DNA from: Dendrophyllia cribrosa
Taxonomy: Eukaryota; Cnidaria; Anthozoa; Scleractinia; Dendrophylliidae
Length of the DNA: 64,000 nt
Assembly: GCA_024195265.1 (NCBI GenBank)
Contig: JAJLRJ010000007.1
Span: 12,432,828-12,496,827 of the forward strand
Direction: 5' to 3'
A model generated the notes under the pieces. That model was given only the letters and a program-made list of their open reading frames with translations. It had not been told where the DNA came from and did not search any database. The translations under genes were made by a program, and so were the position numbers. Shown piece after piece: positions 21,901-28,887 of this stretch; positions within the stretch are counted from its first letter, which is position 1, and each line of letters opens with the position of its first letter.

Positions 21901-24900
21901 CTGGGTCTTTAACTCGGGAATACCGGGAATACGGGGCATACGGGACATACCGGGAAAATATGCAAATTTTCACTTGGTTCATCGGCTGTAAACATTGAGC
22001 CCGCGATATATAATAGTCGCCTGCCTTACCCATGGGGACGGCGTTGGAGGGAGGGGAGGGTGAGGAAATGAACGCAGGGGATGGAGGGTCAGTGGAGCAA
22101 AACGCCTAGGAGAGGGGAGTGTTATGTTATTTCGTATTCACGAGTTGGCTTATTAGAGCTTTTGATTGTGGTTGCAGTTATATTGAAATACATTATATCG
22201 GTATAATATTTATTTACAAAAACCCTGTTGCAGTATACTGTAATATGTACCAGAGAACCACTGTTTTAATAATGTAATAGCGTTAAAGATACAATGTAAT
22301 TGTATTATTCAGGGAAGTTTATGATGTGCTTGTGAAAGATGGTACGATTGTTCCCAAACCTGAGAAGAATCCGCCCACCGTTCCAATGGATTACTCCTGG
22401 GCACAGGTGAGTGGGAATAGCCCAATTTCGATATATTAAAATTGAACTTGAAACAAAAGACATCACTACGAGACTTAGGAAAATGATAGTAGGGATTTAC
22501 ATGGTTTATTCCCCTAAGCCTCGTAGTGATGTCTTTTGTTTCAAGTTGAATTTAAATATATCGAAATTGGGCTATTGTACTAAGGAACTAGGGTAGCGGG
22601 GCAACCGAGGCCTGGTTGGTATAGCTTGTTGATCGGCGCGCGGTTCACAAAACGCGCGTTTAGCAAACACCCAGGATGAAAAAGGATGAGGTGAGTACAC
22701 AACGGAAGCGAGGCACCCCACTTACTTATGCGGTTGCCCATACGTAAGCTTTATTATCCGAACCCTATTATCAAATCCAAAATAGCTTGAGTAATATAAG
22801 TAATAGATAAAATATGAGCGCGCAGAACTGTTGAATATTTATTCATACAGTTTTACGAATATTTTATATTACTTATAAAAGAACAATAGCGATGAAGCTT
22901 ATCAGCATTCCTATTAGTATTCTGTATGAGTGATACAGTATAGCTGTTCTGTATCAGGGTATACAAACCTTCATTAAATTTTCATTTCTTTTGAATTTTC
23001 CTTATGAATTATTAATGAATTTTATAAGTTGCCATGTTCATCAGTTTGTGACCAGGATACCTTAGGTTACTTCGCATCGTGCATTTCGACAAGCGGTGCT
23101 GAGGGATGTTCGACGATAATTACTTTTTATGAAGGATGCATTGTTGCAAAATGTGTACAAAATGGTTGGAATCACTTAGCATTCATTCTTCATCATTCAT
23201 TCAATTTGTGTCAGATTTTACCCTGCCAAGCCGAAAGCAGTTCTTTATTCCTTTACTTAGTCATGATACGAGCTGCTTTACATTCTGTTACCGCGTATTG
23301 TTTGATTTGTTTCGCAGGAGCTTGGTTTAATCCGCAAACCGTCCTCCTTTATGTCCAGCATCTGTGACGAGAGAGGTGCGGAGCTGCTGTACGCTGGTAT
23401 GCCCATCACAGAGGTGTTCAAGGTATATGCGAACTCTCTCTAGTAGTAGTATAGTCTAGAATCGTATACAGAGCTGATTTCAAACGAGTGTCGCGAAACC
23501 AAAACCAAAGTAGTCGCTCTGACCAATCACAACAGAAAAAGACAATCCAATGAACTGATCAGAACTCGAAGAAAATACATGTAGCCGGCGCCAGCGAGGG
23601 AAAACGCGTGCGAGCAAGTCACGATTGGTTTTGGCTTTACTCTTTACTTTCTCGGTTGGAGTGAGAAAGTGGCGCGAGATTTTTTAGCCAATCACAAAGC
23701 GTAGCAATGTAAGACCAAAGCAATCACTAAATTACTTTCGACACTCAATTGAAAGCCGCTCAAGAGAAGCAAAAATCCATAACGTATGTGGTACAATACA
23801 ATACAAACGTATTGGTTAAACGTATTGTAAAACTTATTTCTGACACTTCGCTTTTCTCTTTGTAGGAAGACATTGGCGTTGGAGGTGTCCTAGGTCTTTT
23901 ATGGTTCCAGAGACGGTAATTTTGCAAATTAATAAATTTCCCTTATTTTCCCTCGGTAAGTGTTCATAGCACAAAGGCTGCTGAGTGAGGCTGAACATTC
24001 ATACATCAGAAACAAGTACTACAAATGAAGCATAACAAGGTTTAAAATCCCAACTGTCAGGAGGCAGACCAGTTGGCTATTTTACAAGCGGAGCCAAGGA
24101 CTTGAACTCGGGACCTCGGGATTTCAAGTCCGGCATCCTAACCACTCGGCTGCGCAACAAAGACCAGGTTTTTAGTTAATAAATGGGTTAGTTTCTTAAG
24201 AAACTAACTGTGGTGCTGCGTCGGTGGGGTAAGGTAAATTGGCTACTTTCGTTAGAGGGAATATTTGAATATTTTCGTCCCATTCTTTATTCCCTTTATA
24301 TTACTCAGGGAGCTTGACTGTCTTTGGCTAATCTTCACAGAAGTGTTCAATTAAAAAACTCACAGGTTCACCTTAAAAGTTAAAACTTTAAATGTACATA
24401 GCGAATTCATGTTGCTAGGCAACTAATTCGTTAATGAAATTCGCAGGCTCAGTGGTGTCTCTATTTTGTCGTCACCAGGTTACCCGCATACGCAAATGAA
24501 TTTATCGAGATGTGCCTCATGATAACCGCTGACCATGGACCAGGTAAATTCCGCGCAACAAAGAAATGTTTTTTCGTAGGAAAACTTTATTCTATGCTTC
24601 TCTTACTGTGACTTTTGTTTGTTACTATTATTACTCACTTTTATCACGCAATTTATTTCTTCTGTCACGCACAGCTGTTTCAGGTGCCCATAACACAATC
24701 GTGACAGCTAGAGCTGGAAAGGACCTTATATCTTCCCTGGTATCTGGTCTTCTCACAATCGTAAGTATAATACACTCGTGCCATGATTGCCTTATTGCGT
24801 TCGCGAAAGTCTAATCTTGTGTTGGGTTTCCTGTGTAGTAGCCGGATTGAATTCAGCTTTCCTCTGTTTATCTGTTTCGACGCCACTTTACCCCCCCCCC

Positions 24901-27721
24901 CCCCCCCCCCCCCCCCCCCGAAGATTCTTCTGTTCCTTTAACCGGGCGGGAACTGGTATGATTACTACTAGATATATAATTTTATTGAATTGGACAGGTT
25001 TGCTTTATTTGTGAAGACAAGGCACCGTTTGTTCAAAAGCGCCAGATAATATTTAGTGAAGTTTTGAAATTAGAATTTGTAGTTAATAATTAACAGACGG
25101 ACACCAAGTTAGACCACAAGCAACCTGGGGTGCTCTTGCGTGGGTATCAACTGTCTGTTGGTGTTCCAAAAATCATTTTCAAAATTTCATTCAAATTTTC
25201 GTGCACCCCCGCCTTACGTTTCGACTTTCAAACAACCGGGCACAGGCCACTTCCTGCGACGGCGGCAGAAGTTTGAAGATTCTAGAACTCGGACGTAAAC
25301 GTAACAGCAGAATTTCTGTTTTATCAGGGTGACAGATTCGGCGGAGCATTGGATGCAGCCGCGCGGATGTTTTCTCAAGGTTTGGACAGTGGACAGGCGC
25401 CCATGGAATTCGTCAATGATATGAGGAAGAAAGGACAGCTTATCATGGGCATTGGACATCGTGTGAAGTCTGTAAGTACGCTGAAGAAAGTAACGGAATG
25501 TGCAACCTCGTTCCCAAGGTACTCCTCTTCCCGCCCCCCAAGAGGAGGACCCTGGGAACGAGGTTGACGGAATGTGTTTTCTCACTGTGAAGGGTGAAGA
25601 TCGATATCTTCGGAAAATAATCGGAAACGTTCGTACAACCTTCGGACATCATTCGGAGAAATTTCGAAAATCTTCGGAAACTTGCTTAGCATCGGTGATT
25701 TAAAATCCTCACTTCAAAATATGAATAATCACCGATTAATTCAGATTTGCATTCATTAAATGTAGTTAGGAATATTTGTTAGTTCATCGTGACATTTTCG
25801 TCTGATTGTTTTGTCATTTTCCTCGTTGATGGCGATGTGTCAATTTTCTATTTCATCAACATTGTTATCTGTTGCCGCTTTCAAGGCAACTTTTTTTTTC
25901 TAGGATACATTCTGACACAGTAAACATTTAAAACAGCAGGAAACCCGGAAATCAGCTTCATTTGACATCCTCCACTTTCTTTTCTCAGCTGAACAATCCT
26001 GACATGCGAGTGGTCCTGCTAAAAGACTTTGTGAAGAAGCATTTCCCCGCCACCTCAGTCACAGACTACGCCATTGCAGTTGAGAAGATCACTACATCGA
26101 AGGTACTGTAACTTGAGCTGTCAAAAGGGTTGGCTGTCACTAAAACATAAGTTTGCCGACTAAACAAGGAAAATAGGCGGTCACAAACTCACCATAGTAC
26201 CGTAGTACGCGTAGTCCGATCTAACGGTTCCTTATAACTGGTTGCCAGCTACTAACGACAGCCCTTCTGAGTAACGCGGAGTTGACAGGTCAACTTAGCT
26301 GGCATAAAATTGAAAATATTTGTTAATATCCGATCGTTAGTCTCGGGTATAACGATTCCCCTTTAAATGCTTTATTATGATGGTGACGGTGACGACGATG
26401 ATGATAACTTTATTTGAGTCTCAAAATCTTATAGTTGGGCACGTGTAACCCACTAATCGGGGAGACTATCTAGTCATAGTGATAGTGTATCTTCAGCTGG
26501 TCTGGTTAATTTCGTTAATTGCGTTTTTAATTTTCCTTCATTACAGAAGCCCAATCTTATTCTGAATGTAGACGGTTGTATTGGAGCTGCCTTTGTGGAT
26601 CTACTGCGTCACTGTGGAGCTTTTACAAGGTAACGCACTCTTTGTTGTCACGCTCTCGCATTCTTGCCTCTAGAGATGGACCGAGCCAGCATTTTTCGAC
26701 AGGGATGTTGCTAAGCAACATGATAACGACAAGCTGGCGCGATACTGAATGTGTGTGTTCTAAAGGCCGGTTTACACGATACGATTTCTCGGCGCGGCGG
26801 TATCGGCGCAAAAATCATATGTGTAGTCTTCTACAGGGCCGGCCCTGTAGAAGACTAGTTCTACTAGTCGAAATATTGGGCATTAAACCTGCCCTTAATT
26901 TCCGTTTTACCAGCCTTGCATTTTAAATGGTTTATCTACACTTTGGGTGACGTCTAGTACTCCCATCCCTTTATAAAGGAGATCCGGAAAGAAAGTTACC
27001 ACGTTTTATCGTAGTGTTGAGTGGTCCTTTGCATTTAAACGTTTTATACATTTGATGATTTGTGTTTTATGCAGGATAACAGACTCATAGCTATAAATGG
27101 GCCATCCTGCCTAAATACACCACTCGCTAACGCCGTACTGTGTCAAATAATCGAATTCTTGTTGTATCGTTTTAGAGAGGAAGCGGATGAGTTTGTGCAG
27201 ATTGGGGCGCTCAATGGATTGTTTGTTTTGGGAAGATCGATTGGCTTCATCGGTAAGTTAGTTTGACAAAACATGCCGCAAGCCACCCTGAAAATAACCC
27301 CTCCCAAAAAAAAGACTTTTAAAAATTATCATTAAAACAAGTCAGTTAAGATTTTGAATCGCACCTCGCTTCTCACTAAGGGCCTGGTCGCACTGCAGTC
27401 AAAAACAAAAATCCGCCCGTGCAAAAATCGAGGAAAACAAAAGAAACCGCTCCGGTGGGACACGCTTTTTGTAGAATGTTTTTGTTTTGATGTCATTTTG
27501 CACGGGCTAATTTTTGTTTTTGACTGTAGTGCGACTAGGCCCTAAGACAAAATAATGTAAACAAAATGGTAAGAAGAGTTTGCATGTTAATGTCATTTCT
27601 TGTAGGTCATTACTTGGATCAGAAGCGTCTAAAGATGGGCTTGTACCGCCATCCATGGGACGACATCACCTACATCATGCCTGACCACCTTCAACACCTC
27701 CGCCCAGCCAGCTTTGAATAG
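1653..27721 (+). CDS. ACLY: ATP-citrate lyase (ATP-citrate synthase), 31 exons, 5' partial
   Basis: The enzyme converts citrate, CoA and ATP to acetyl-CoA and oxaloacetate in the cytosol and feeds lipid synthesis and protein acetylation. Exons: 1653-1775, 2161-2223, 3989-4087, 4191-4282, 5704-5783, 5968-6098, 6804-6922, 7752-7891, 8857-8918, 9328-9445, 10712-10863, 11203-11379, 12871-12941, 13025-13077, 13681-13796, 15809-15913, 16849-16940, 17987-18173, 19984-20094, 20566-20631, 21478-21539, 22313-22406, 23318-23422, 23866-23915, 24479-24543, 24675-24760, 25328-25471, 25989-26102, 26547-26629, 27176-27252, 27606-27721 (TAG). All introns are GT-AG and the frame is unbroken across 3,153 nt (1,050 residues). 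Human ACLY has about 1,101 residues, so only about 57 N-terminal residues are missing. The order of ATP-grasp, citrate-binding, CoA-binding, phosphohistidine and citrate-synthase-like parts is complete. No internal stop or missing key residue was seen, so the gene looks functional. Confidence 0.97.
2551..2582. repeat. poly-C homopolymer
   Basis: About 31 consecutive C in ACLY intron 2. Other C/G runs occur at ~8719-8762, 24891-24919, 30247-30273 and 62194-62218. Exact lengths are likely to be unreliable in assembly. Confidence 0.9.
2774..2920. repeat. foldback MITE, family C (GGATAA-rich)
   Basis: Termini GGCCCCGGTTGTTCAAAAGG and CCTTTTGAACAACCGGGCCC are inverted copies, and the interior has repeated CTATCCRSTGGATA palindromes. 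A second clear copy lies at 55742-55871 and a worn one at 1341-1468. Total length is ~147 bp, with no ORF. Confidence 0.85.
3330..3437. repeat. inverted repeat, CCCAAATTTGG / GACAAGTCCCAACC
   Basis: The left arm AATTCCCAAATTTGG...GAGACAAGTCCCAACC pairs with GGTTGGGACTTGTCTC...CCAAATTTGGGAT around a ~20-base spacer in ACLY intron 2. It probably is a short MITE; no target duplication is clear. Confidence 0.65.
4340..4650. repeat. tandem repeat, unit with AGGTGTCCCTTTAAT
   Basis: Three to four ~100-base units share GTCCCCTTAA, AGGTGTCCCTTTAATAGA and GCATTTTGC(T/C)GRCCTGGACC. It lies in ACLY intron 4 and is diverged between units. Confidence 0.65.
5287..5494 (+). repeat. TTAA-flanked MITE, family A copy 1
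   Basis: TTAA at 5283-5286 and 5495-5498 flank an element starting CCCTTTAACTCC and ending GACTCTGGGAGTGAGAGGG. The core has AACAAATGGTACCATGCAAA and GAGGTTTCATTTGAATGGTC, which recur in all family members. TTAA duplication with a CCC start suggests a piggyBac-type non-autonomous element. Confidence 0.85.
6105..6690. repeat. higher-order minisatellite at the ACLY exon 6 donor, period ~161
   Basis: AATGTGAGGCCATGGTAGTG recurs at about 6210, 6371 and 6532, and the alternating half-unit AAAATGTGAGGTCATTGTAC lies between. So ~80-base half units form a ~161-base higher-order unit. The array starts a few bases after the donor gtgaga at 6099. Units contain pyrimidine-rich tracts ending in CTTAGGAAGTGAGATC. 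Confidence 0.85.
7752..10863 (+). CDS. ACLY: ACLY exons 8-11: citrate-binding region
   Basis: Exon 8 encodes [19 protein letters not shown]. Exon 9 encodes [18 protein letters not shown], which corresponds to the citrate-binding loop in the human enzyme. Exon 10 gives [17 protein letters not shown] and exon 11 gives [19 protein letters not shown], including the arginine- and threonine-containing strands that line the citrate pocket in the family. Exons 8-11 are 140, 62, 118 and 152 nt. Exon 11 starts at 10712 after the acceptor tgtctttgtag. The same acceptor and exon-start sequence is repeated six times upstream at 9804-10160, but those copies lack the rest of the exon, so 10712 is the supported start. 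Confidence 0.95.
7915..8337 (+). mobile_element. 3' end of a LINE retrotransposon with ATT microsatellite tail
   Basis: The frame 8041-8136 encodes [20 protein letters not shown] then [10 protein letters not shown] and a stop. This is the typical C-terminus of non-LTR reverse transcriptase proteins (F..A...WN.LP......S...FK..LK..L). A short 3' UTR with GGGCCCCACTGAAAACCGCC follows, ending in (ATT)n at ~8303-8337. The copy is 5' truncated and has a stop just upstream of the fragment. Confidence 0.7.
8402..8600 (+). repeat. TTAA MITE family A copy 2 (worn)
   Basis: It keeps AAAACAAACAGTACC, AAAGTACTGCTGACGAGG and TTTCATTTGAATGGTCACAC. The ends are mutated, so the TTAA sites are not preserved. 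Confidence 0.75.
8719..8762. repeat. poly-C tract with T interruptions
   Basis: Runs of C with three single T interruptions, in ACLY intron 8, ~95 bases before the exon 9 acceptor. A minus-strand glycine-rich reading frame over it is an artefact. Confidence 0.9.
9460..9630 (+). repeat. TTAA MITE family A copy 3 (5' truncated)
   Basis: It begins within 15 bases of the exon 10 donor with CCCAAATTTTATTTTTAATT and ends TTGACTCTGGGAGTGAAAGT. The core motifs are conserved. Confidence 0.75.
9796..10160 (+). repeat. minisatellite made of ACLY exon 11 splice-acceptor copies
   Basis: Six units place TAGGTTCC(A/T) at 9804, 9873, 9937, 10006, 10075 and 10148 (spacings 69, 64, 69, 69 and 73). Each unit has a TCTTTGTAG- or TGTTTATAG-type acceptor followed by GTTCCAGTTTAGGACTGTCC, nearly identical to the true acceptor and first ~20 bases of exon 11 at 10703-10731. 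CATGCATG runs separate the units. The 69-base period is 23 codons, so frames stay open through several units. Confidence 0.9.
10172..10273. repeat. inverted repeat inside the acceptor minisatellite
   Basis: CATGCATGTGTTGTAGGTTG and AAATGAAATTCAGG pair with CCAGACTTCATTTCAACC and TACAACACATGCATG. It looks like a small foldback insertion with ~35-base arms. Confidence 0.75.
10286..10645. mobile_element. Mutator-like MITE, TAGCCTG ends, 9-bp target duplication
   Basis: The element starts TAGCCTGTATAGCAGG and ends CCTGCCACGCAGGCTA. The flanks CATCTGTAC (10277-10285) and CAGCTGTAC (10646-10654) form a 9-base direct repeat with one mismatch. It interrupts another unit of the acceptor minisatellite (ACATCTGTAC / CTGTACTGTC). 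Confidence 0.7.
11203..11379 (+). CDS. ACLY: ACLY exon 12: regulatory linker
   Basis: This 177-nt exon (59 codons) encodes the variable linker between the citrate-binding and CoA-binding halves. It starts [18 protein letters not shown] and ends [19 protein letters not shown], which re-enters strongly conserved sequence. In mammals this linker holds the RTASF site (Ser455) phosphorylated by Akt, PKA and other kinases. That motif is not present here; a basic KGKHT stretch lies near the equivalent place. Loss of that control site relative to mammals is visible in the sequence, but any regulatory consequence is inference. Confidence 0.93.
11829..12341. mobile_element. Mutator-like MITE, TAGACTG ends, perfect 9-bp target duplication
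   Basis: Ends are TAGACTGCAAAACAGTCG and CGACTGTTTTGCAGTCTA (513 bp). The direct repeat CTTGTTCCC is present at 11820-11828 and 12342-12350. No transposase ORF is visible; the 112-codon frame at 12059-12397 crosses the element boundary and is chance. Confidence 0.88.
12871..18173 (+). CDS. ACLY: ACLY exons 13-18: CoA-binding and ligase (succinyl-CoA synthetase alpha-like) part
   Basis: Exons 13-15 encode [36 protein letters not shown] and [19 protein letters not shown]. Exon 16 gives [13 protein letters not shown] and TIIGPAT, and exon 17 gives [20 protein letters not shown]. Exon 18 gives [20 protein letters not shown] and [19 protein letters not shown], matching the most conserved block of the family. 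Lengths are 71, 53, 116, 105, 92 and 187 nt. Introns here carry a CCAAT-rich MITE (after exon 15), a TTAA-flanked element with an ORF (before exon 16), an internally amplified MITE (after exon 16) and an ATCGAT-rich element (before exon 18). Confidence 0.95.
13826..14120 (-). repeat. CCAAT-rich TA-flanked MITE, family B copy 1
   Basis: TA-flanked element with ends GATCGGTTTTTAATTGAATG and CACTCAATCGAAACCGTTC in ACLY intron 15. It contains several ATTGG/CCAAT boxes (TGATTGGC, ACCAATCAG, CCAATAG, TGATTGGT) around a CGCG/GGCGCC-type centre. Confidence 0.85.
14611..15390. mobile_element. 780-bp TTAA-flanked transposon with a 122-codon ORF
   Basis: GGTGATTCCTCAG (14611-14623) and CTGAGGAATCACC (15378-15390) are perfect inverted ends, flanked by TTAA at 14607-14610 and 15391-15394. 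TTAA duplications are typical of piggyBac and Kolobok DNA transposons; the GG start fits Kolobok-like better than the CCC start of piggyBac, though this is inference. It is inserted in ACLY intron 15 next to another repeat (CGGGACCCGAGAAAA at ~14566 and CGGGACCGAGAAAA at ~15449). Confidence 0.8.
14689..15057 (+). CDS. hypothetical 122-residue ORF inside the TTAA element
   Basis: The protein starts [20 protein letters not shown], is strongly basic (many Lys/Arg), and has [12 protein letters not shown], which looks like part of a small zinc-binding or nuclear protein but is not a recognised domain. A partial internal echo lies downstream: GAGCATGGTGACCTAT here versus GAGCACGGTGACCTAT at ~15277. 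No catalytic transposase motif is visible. It may be a decayed first exon of an autonomous element's protein or a captured host fragment. The ATG lies 79 bases inside the left end. Confidence 0.4.
   Translation: MAAFLAGNLTRHKNGRFIKSSLKKRTEILFQDLERKRKSNDSVSACKACKLVRKYDCLFLSNEHGDLYFLLHHFDVKLMLFKLKKLKINSSTGKKDIAKNVLKSVTRGSKLMTLKTWTRGMF
15941..16283 (+). repeat. TTAA MITE family A copy 4 with internal tandem triplication
   Basis: TTAA at 15937-15940 precedes CCCC and the family 5' end. The core AAAAGTACTGCTGAAGAGG occurs three times, at 16013, 16101 and 16190, giving an 88-89 base tandem unit inside the element. The element starts 28 bases after the exon 16 donor. Confidence 0.85.
16987..17751. 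repeat. ATCGAT-rich element with inverted ends
   Basis: Ends GCCCGGCCTGTTAAATCGAT and ATTGATTTAACAGACTGGGC are imperfect inverted copies. Both ~120-base flanks inside the element consist of closely packed ATCGAT / GATATCGAT / CGATCATCGAT words, while the middle (~17120-17560) is ordinary sequence. It lies in ACLY intron 17. Confidence 0.75.
17816..17892. repeat. C-rich simple repeat (CCCCATCC)n upstream of ACLY exon 18
   Basis: Variable CCCCATCC / CCCCCATCCC units over ~75 bases, ending ~95 bases before the exon 18 acceptor at 17986. Strand asymmetry is extreme (C on +, G on -). Confidence 0.85.
18444..18699. repeat. foldback MITE family D (CCTTCACAYGAC ends)
   Basis: Ends TTAAAGGCGCCTTCACATGA and TTTGTCGTGTGAAGGCGC. 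A shorter relative is at 51061-51176 (AAGGAGCCTTCACACGACAA to TTGCCGTGTGAAGGC), with the same GTTTGCCAAC-type interior. Confidence 0.75.
19096..19801. mobile_element. 706-bp element with ~110-base inverted ends and TTAA borders
   Basis: The left arm begins TTAAAGTGCCTATGAAATC and includes GAAGTCCATGTTCCACTGAT. The right arm contains ATCAGTGGAACATGGACTTC and ends TTTCATAGGCACTTTAA. The interior (~19215-19690) has no convincing ORF. It lies in ACLY intron 18. Confidence 0.82.
19984..20631 (+). CDS. ACLY: ACLY exons 19-20: swivelling domain with catalytic phosphohistidine
   Basis: Exon 19 encodes [16 protein letters not shown] and [15 protein letters not shown]. Exon 20 encodes [16 protein letters not shown], where the histidine of FGHAGA (codon 20578-20580) corresponds to human His760, the residue phosphorylated during catalysis. 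It is residue ~702 of the visible protein, in keeping with ~57-58 residues missing at the N-terminus. Exons are 111 and 66 nt, both in phase 0. Confidence 0.96.
20100..20310. repeat. tandem TATAACAAAC-type repeat
   Basis: Starts six bases after the exon 19 donor. Two ~70-base units share CGGTATAACAAACGGTA(T/C), TCATCAG(T/C)CCGGCCAAAG and TTACAGTGAAATG. The AACCTCTTTATAACGAA start resembles pogo/Tigger-like element ends, which is a tentative family link. Confidence 0.7.
20701..21080. repeat. inverted-repeat element enclosing a tRNA-like SINE fragment
   Basis: TATCTCGTGAATACGCGAAG and CCATCCACCAACACCACCTC pair with GAGGTGGTGTTGGTGGATGG and CGCGAAGCGTTGAACGAGAT. The loop holds a minus-strand tRNA-like segment at ~20847-20925. 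Confidence 0.75.
20847..20925 (-). repeat. tRNA-derived SINE-like head (minus strand)
   Basis: On the minus strand the B box reads GGTTCAATCCT and an A-box-like GGTGGCACGGTAGG lies upstream at the right spacing. The arms do not fold into a complete tRNA, so it is not a tRNA gene. Confidence 0.5.
21478..27721 (+). CDS. ACLY: ACLY exons 21-31: end of ligase part and citrate-synthase-like citryl-CoA lyase domain
   Basis: Exons 21-22 finish the ligase half and give the [12 protein letters not shown] hinge. Exons 23-31 form the tetramerising citrate-synthase-like domain: [150 protein letters not shown] and [18 protein letters not shown]. The histidines in ADHGPAVSGAH and IGHRV match active-site positions of citrate synthase folds. 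The protein ends ...[13 protein letters not shown], slightly longer than the human ...PEHMSM end. The stop TAG is at 27719-27721. Confidence 0.96.
22416..22576. repeat. near-perfect long hairpin beside the ACLY exon 22 donor
   Basis: AATAGCCCAATTTCGATATA and ACTTGAAACAAAAGACATCA pair with TGATGTCTTTTGTTTCAAGT and TATATCGAAATTGGGCTATT. Arms are ~65 bases around a ~30-base loop. The left arm begins 10 bases after the exon end at 22406. Confidence 0.88.
23470..23761 (+). repeat. CCAAT-rich MITE family B copy 2
   Basis: Lies in ACLY intron 23. It shows GACCAATCACAACAG, GGCGCCAGCGAGGGAAAACG, GAGAAAGTGGCGCGAG, CCAATCACAAAGCGTAGCAA and ACACTCAATTGAAAGCCGCT. Confidence 0.88.
23985..24160 (-). mobile_element. 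tRNA-derived SINE (minus strand)
   Basis: Read on the minus strand: an A-box CAGCCGAGTGG followed by TTAGGATGCC, then a B-box-like GAGTTCAAGTCC, then the body GGTCTGCCTCCTGACAGTTG and GGGATTTTAAACCTTGTTAT. This matches the tRNA-head plus body layout of SINEs reported from corals. It lies in ACLY intron 24. Confidence 0.7.
24891..24919. repeat. poly-C homopolymer
   Basis: About 29 C in ACLY intron 26; no surrounding element was recognised. Confidence 0.9.
25502..25566. repeat. short foldback with CAACCTCGTTCCCA arms
   Basis: CAACCTCGTTCCCAAGGTAC and CTCTTCC pair with GGAGGACC and CTGGGAACGAGGTTG. It lies in ACLY intron 27, 30 bases after the donor at 25472. Confidence 0.7.
26825..26856. repeat. 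perfect 32-base palindrome
   Basis: AGTCTTCTACAGGGCC is followed immediately by its exact reverse complement, with no spacer. It lies in ACLY intron 29. Confidence 0.9.
27381..27541. mobile_element. 161-bp foldback MITE with 5-bp direct flanks
   Basis: GGCCTGGTCGCACTGCAGTC and AAAAACAAAAATCC at the left match the inverted GACTGTAGTGCGACTAGGCC at the right. CTAAG is present directly at both borders (27376-27380, 27542-27546). It fills about half of ACLY intron 30. Confidence 0.75.
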
Positions 27722-28082
27722 AAGCATGACAGGAAAAAAAATAGTGTTGCGTGACATTCAGGAATTAAAGATCGGAAATCGTCACTCCATCGGGAAGTTA
27801 CCATAGGCAAATTTCACTGATTGAGCCGGAAAAAATTATAGCATAAAAGTTTAGGAAAGGGACCATTTGAGGGCAATATCGAAGCTGTAATGCGCAATAT
27901 TTTTCTGGTAAAGGATGTATCTCGGTTGTTAAAAAAATTGGGTCTTGTCCAAAGGATCTGGGATCTGTTATAGAAAAAAGTTTGGAAACTGATGTAATAA
28001 AGCTTAAGCTGGTTTAATAATGTTAAACAATAAAATTCATTATGACGCGTTTTAGCAACAAGTTAAAACTATAGGAAATAAA
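27722..28082 (+). other. ACLY: ACLY 3' UTR with candidate polyadenylation signals
   Basis: The sequence after the stop codon is AT-rich and has no coding signature. AATAAA hexamers occur at 27996-28001, 28029-28034 and 28077-28082, any of which could direct 3' end formation. The exact cleavage site cannot be read from sequence alone. Confidence 0.6.
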
Positions 28083-28725
28083 AGATTCTTTTACGTGAAC
28101 CTGTCTGCGCTCGTTTTTGGTGATTTTTTCCCGCGCTTGTTAAGTAAGTAAGTAACCTATATTTAAGCACGATGGATATTAAAGCTAGAAAGCTTGTGGG
28201 GTCGTGCACTATATTACATCACGAACTATTTACATCTAACTGAAATAATTAGTAAATACTAAATACAATAAACAAGTCTATTTAGAAATATTGGCGTCGG
28301 TTACATGTATTTTCTTCGAGTACTGATTGTTTCGCCGGATTATGATTGGTTCGCTGGAGTGATTGCATTTCTAAATTCGACTTGAGAGCATAGCTTCATA
28401 TATATTTATTCGCCAAGATCACAAGAGGAACACTCGTTCGACGTTGGACACCTTATGGGGTTTACACAACGTAGTATTCTTTATCGTTATATTACTGACG
28501 TGTACGAGAACAAAACTCTTTTTACCACAATTGCCGGTAATCTCGCACTCTGATTGGTCGATGCGGGTGGTAAATGAGAGTACAGACAACGGTGCTGACG
28601 CTAACATCACGCAATGCAAGTTATAGACAACGCTTGCTCACGCAATGCATCACGTTTTGTAACGAAACTTCGATTTTTCCCTGTATTTTTTTCTAAATAT
28701 TATGGTGAAAAGAAAACAGATTTCC

Positions 28726-28887
28726 ACCGGTTTTCCGTGGTGTGGACTCTTATTTACCACGATTTACGTCATCACATGGTCAAAATGTGTTGCTGACTCA
28801 CTCGGCTGCGCCTCGTGAGTCCACAGCATTTTGACCATGTGATGACGTAAATCGTGGTAAATAAGAGTCAACACCACGGAAAACCGG
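28726..28887. repeat. long foldback, ~63-base arms, ACLY-HECW intergenic region
   Basis: CCGGTTTTCCGTGGTGTGGA through TCACATGGTCAAAATG pairs with CATTTTGACCATGTGATGAC through ACACCACGGAAAACCGG with only one or two mismatches. The loop (28789-28824) contains a second small inverted pair, GACTCACTCGG and CCTCGTGAGTC. Confidence 0.88.

Noticed and set aside
24090..24160. Functional tRNA gene on the minus strand
   Set aside because: A- and B-box-like sequences are present but no paired acceptor stem or complete cloverleaf; continuation into a SINE body fits better.
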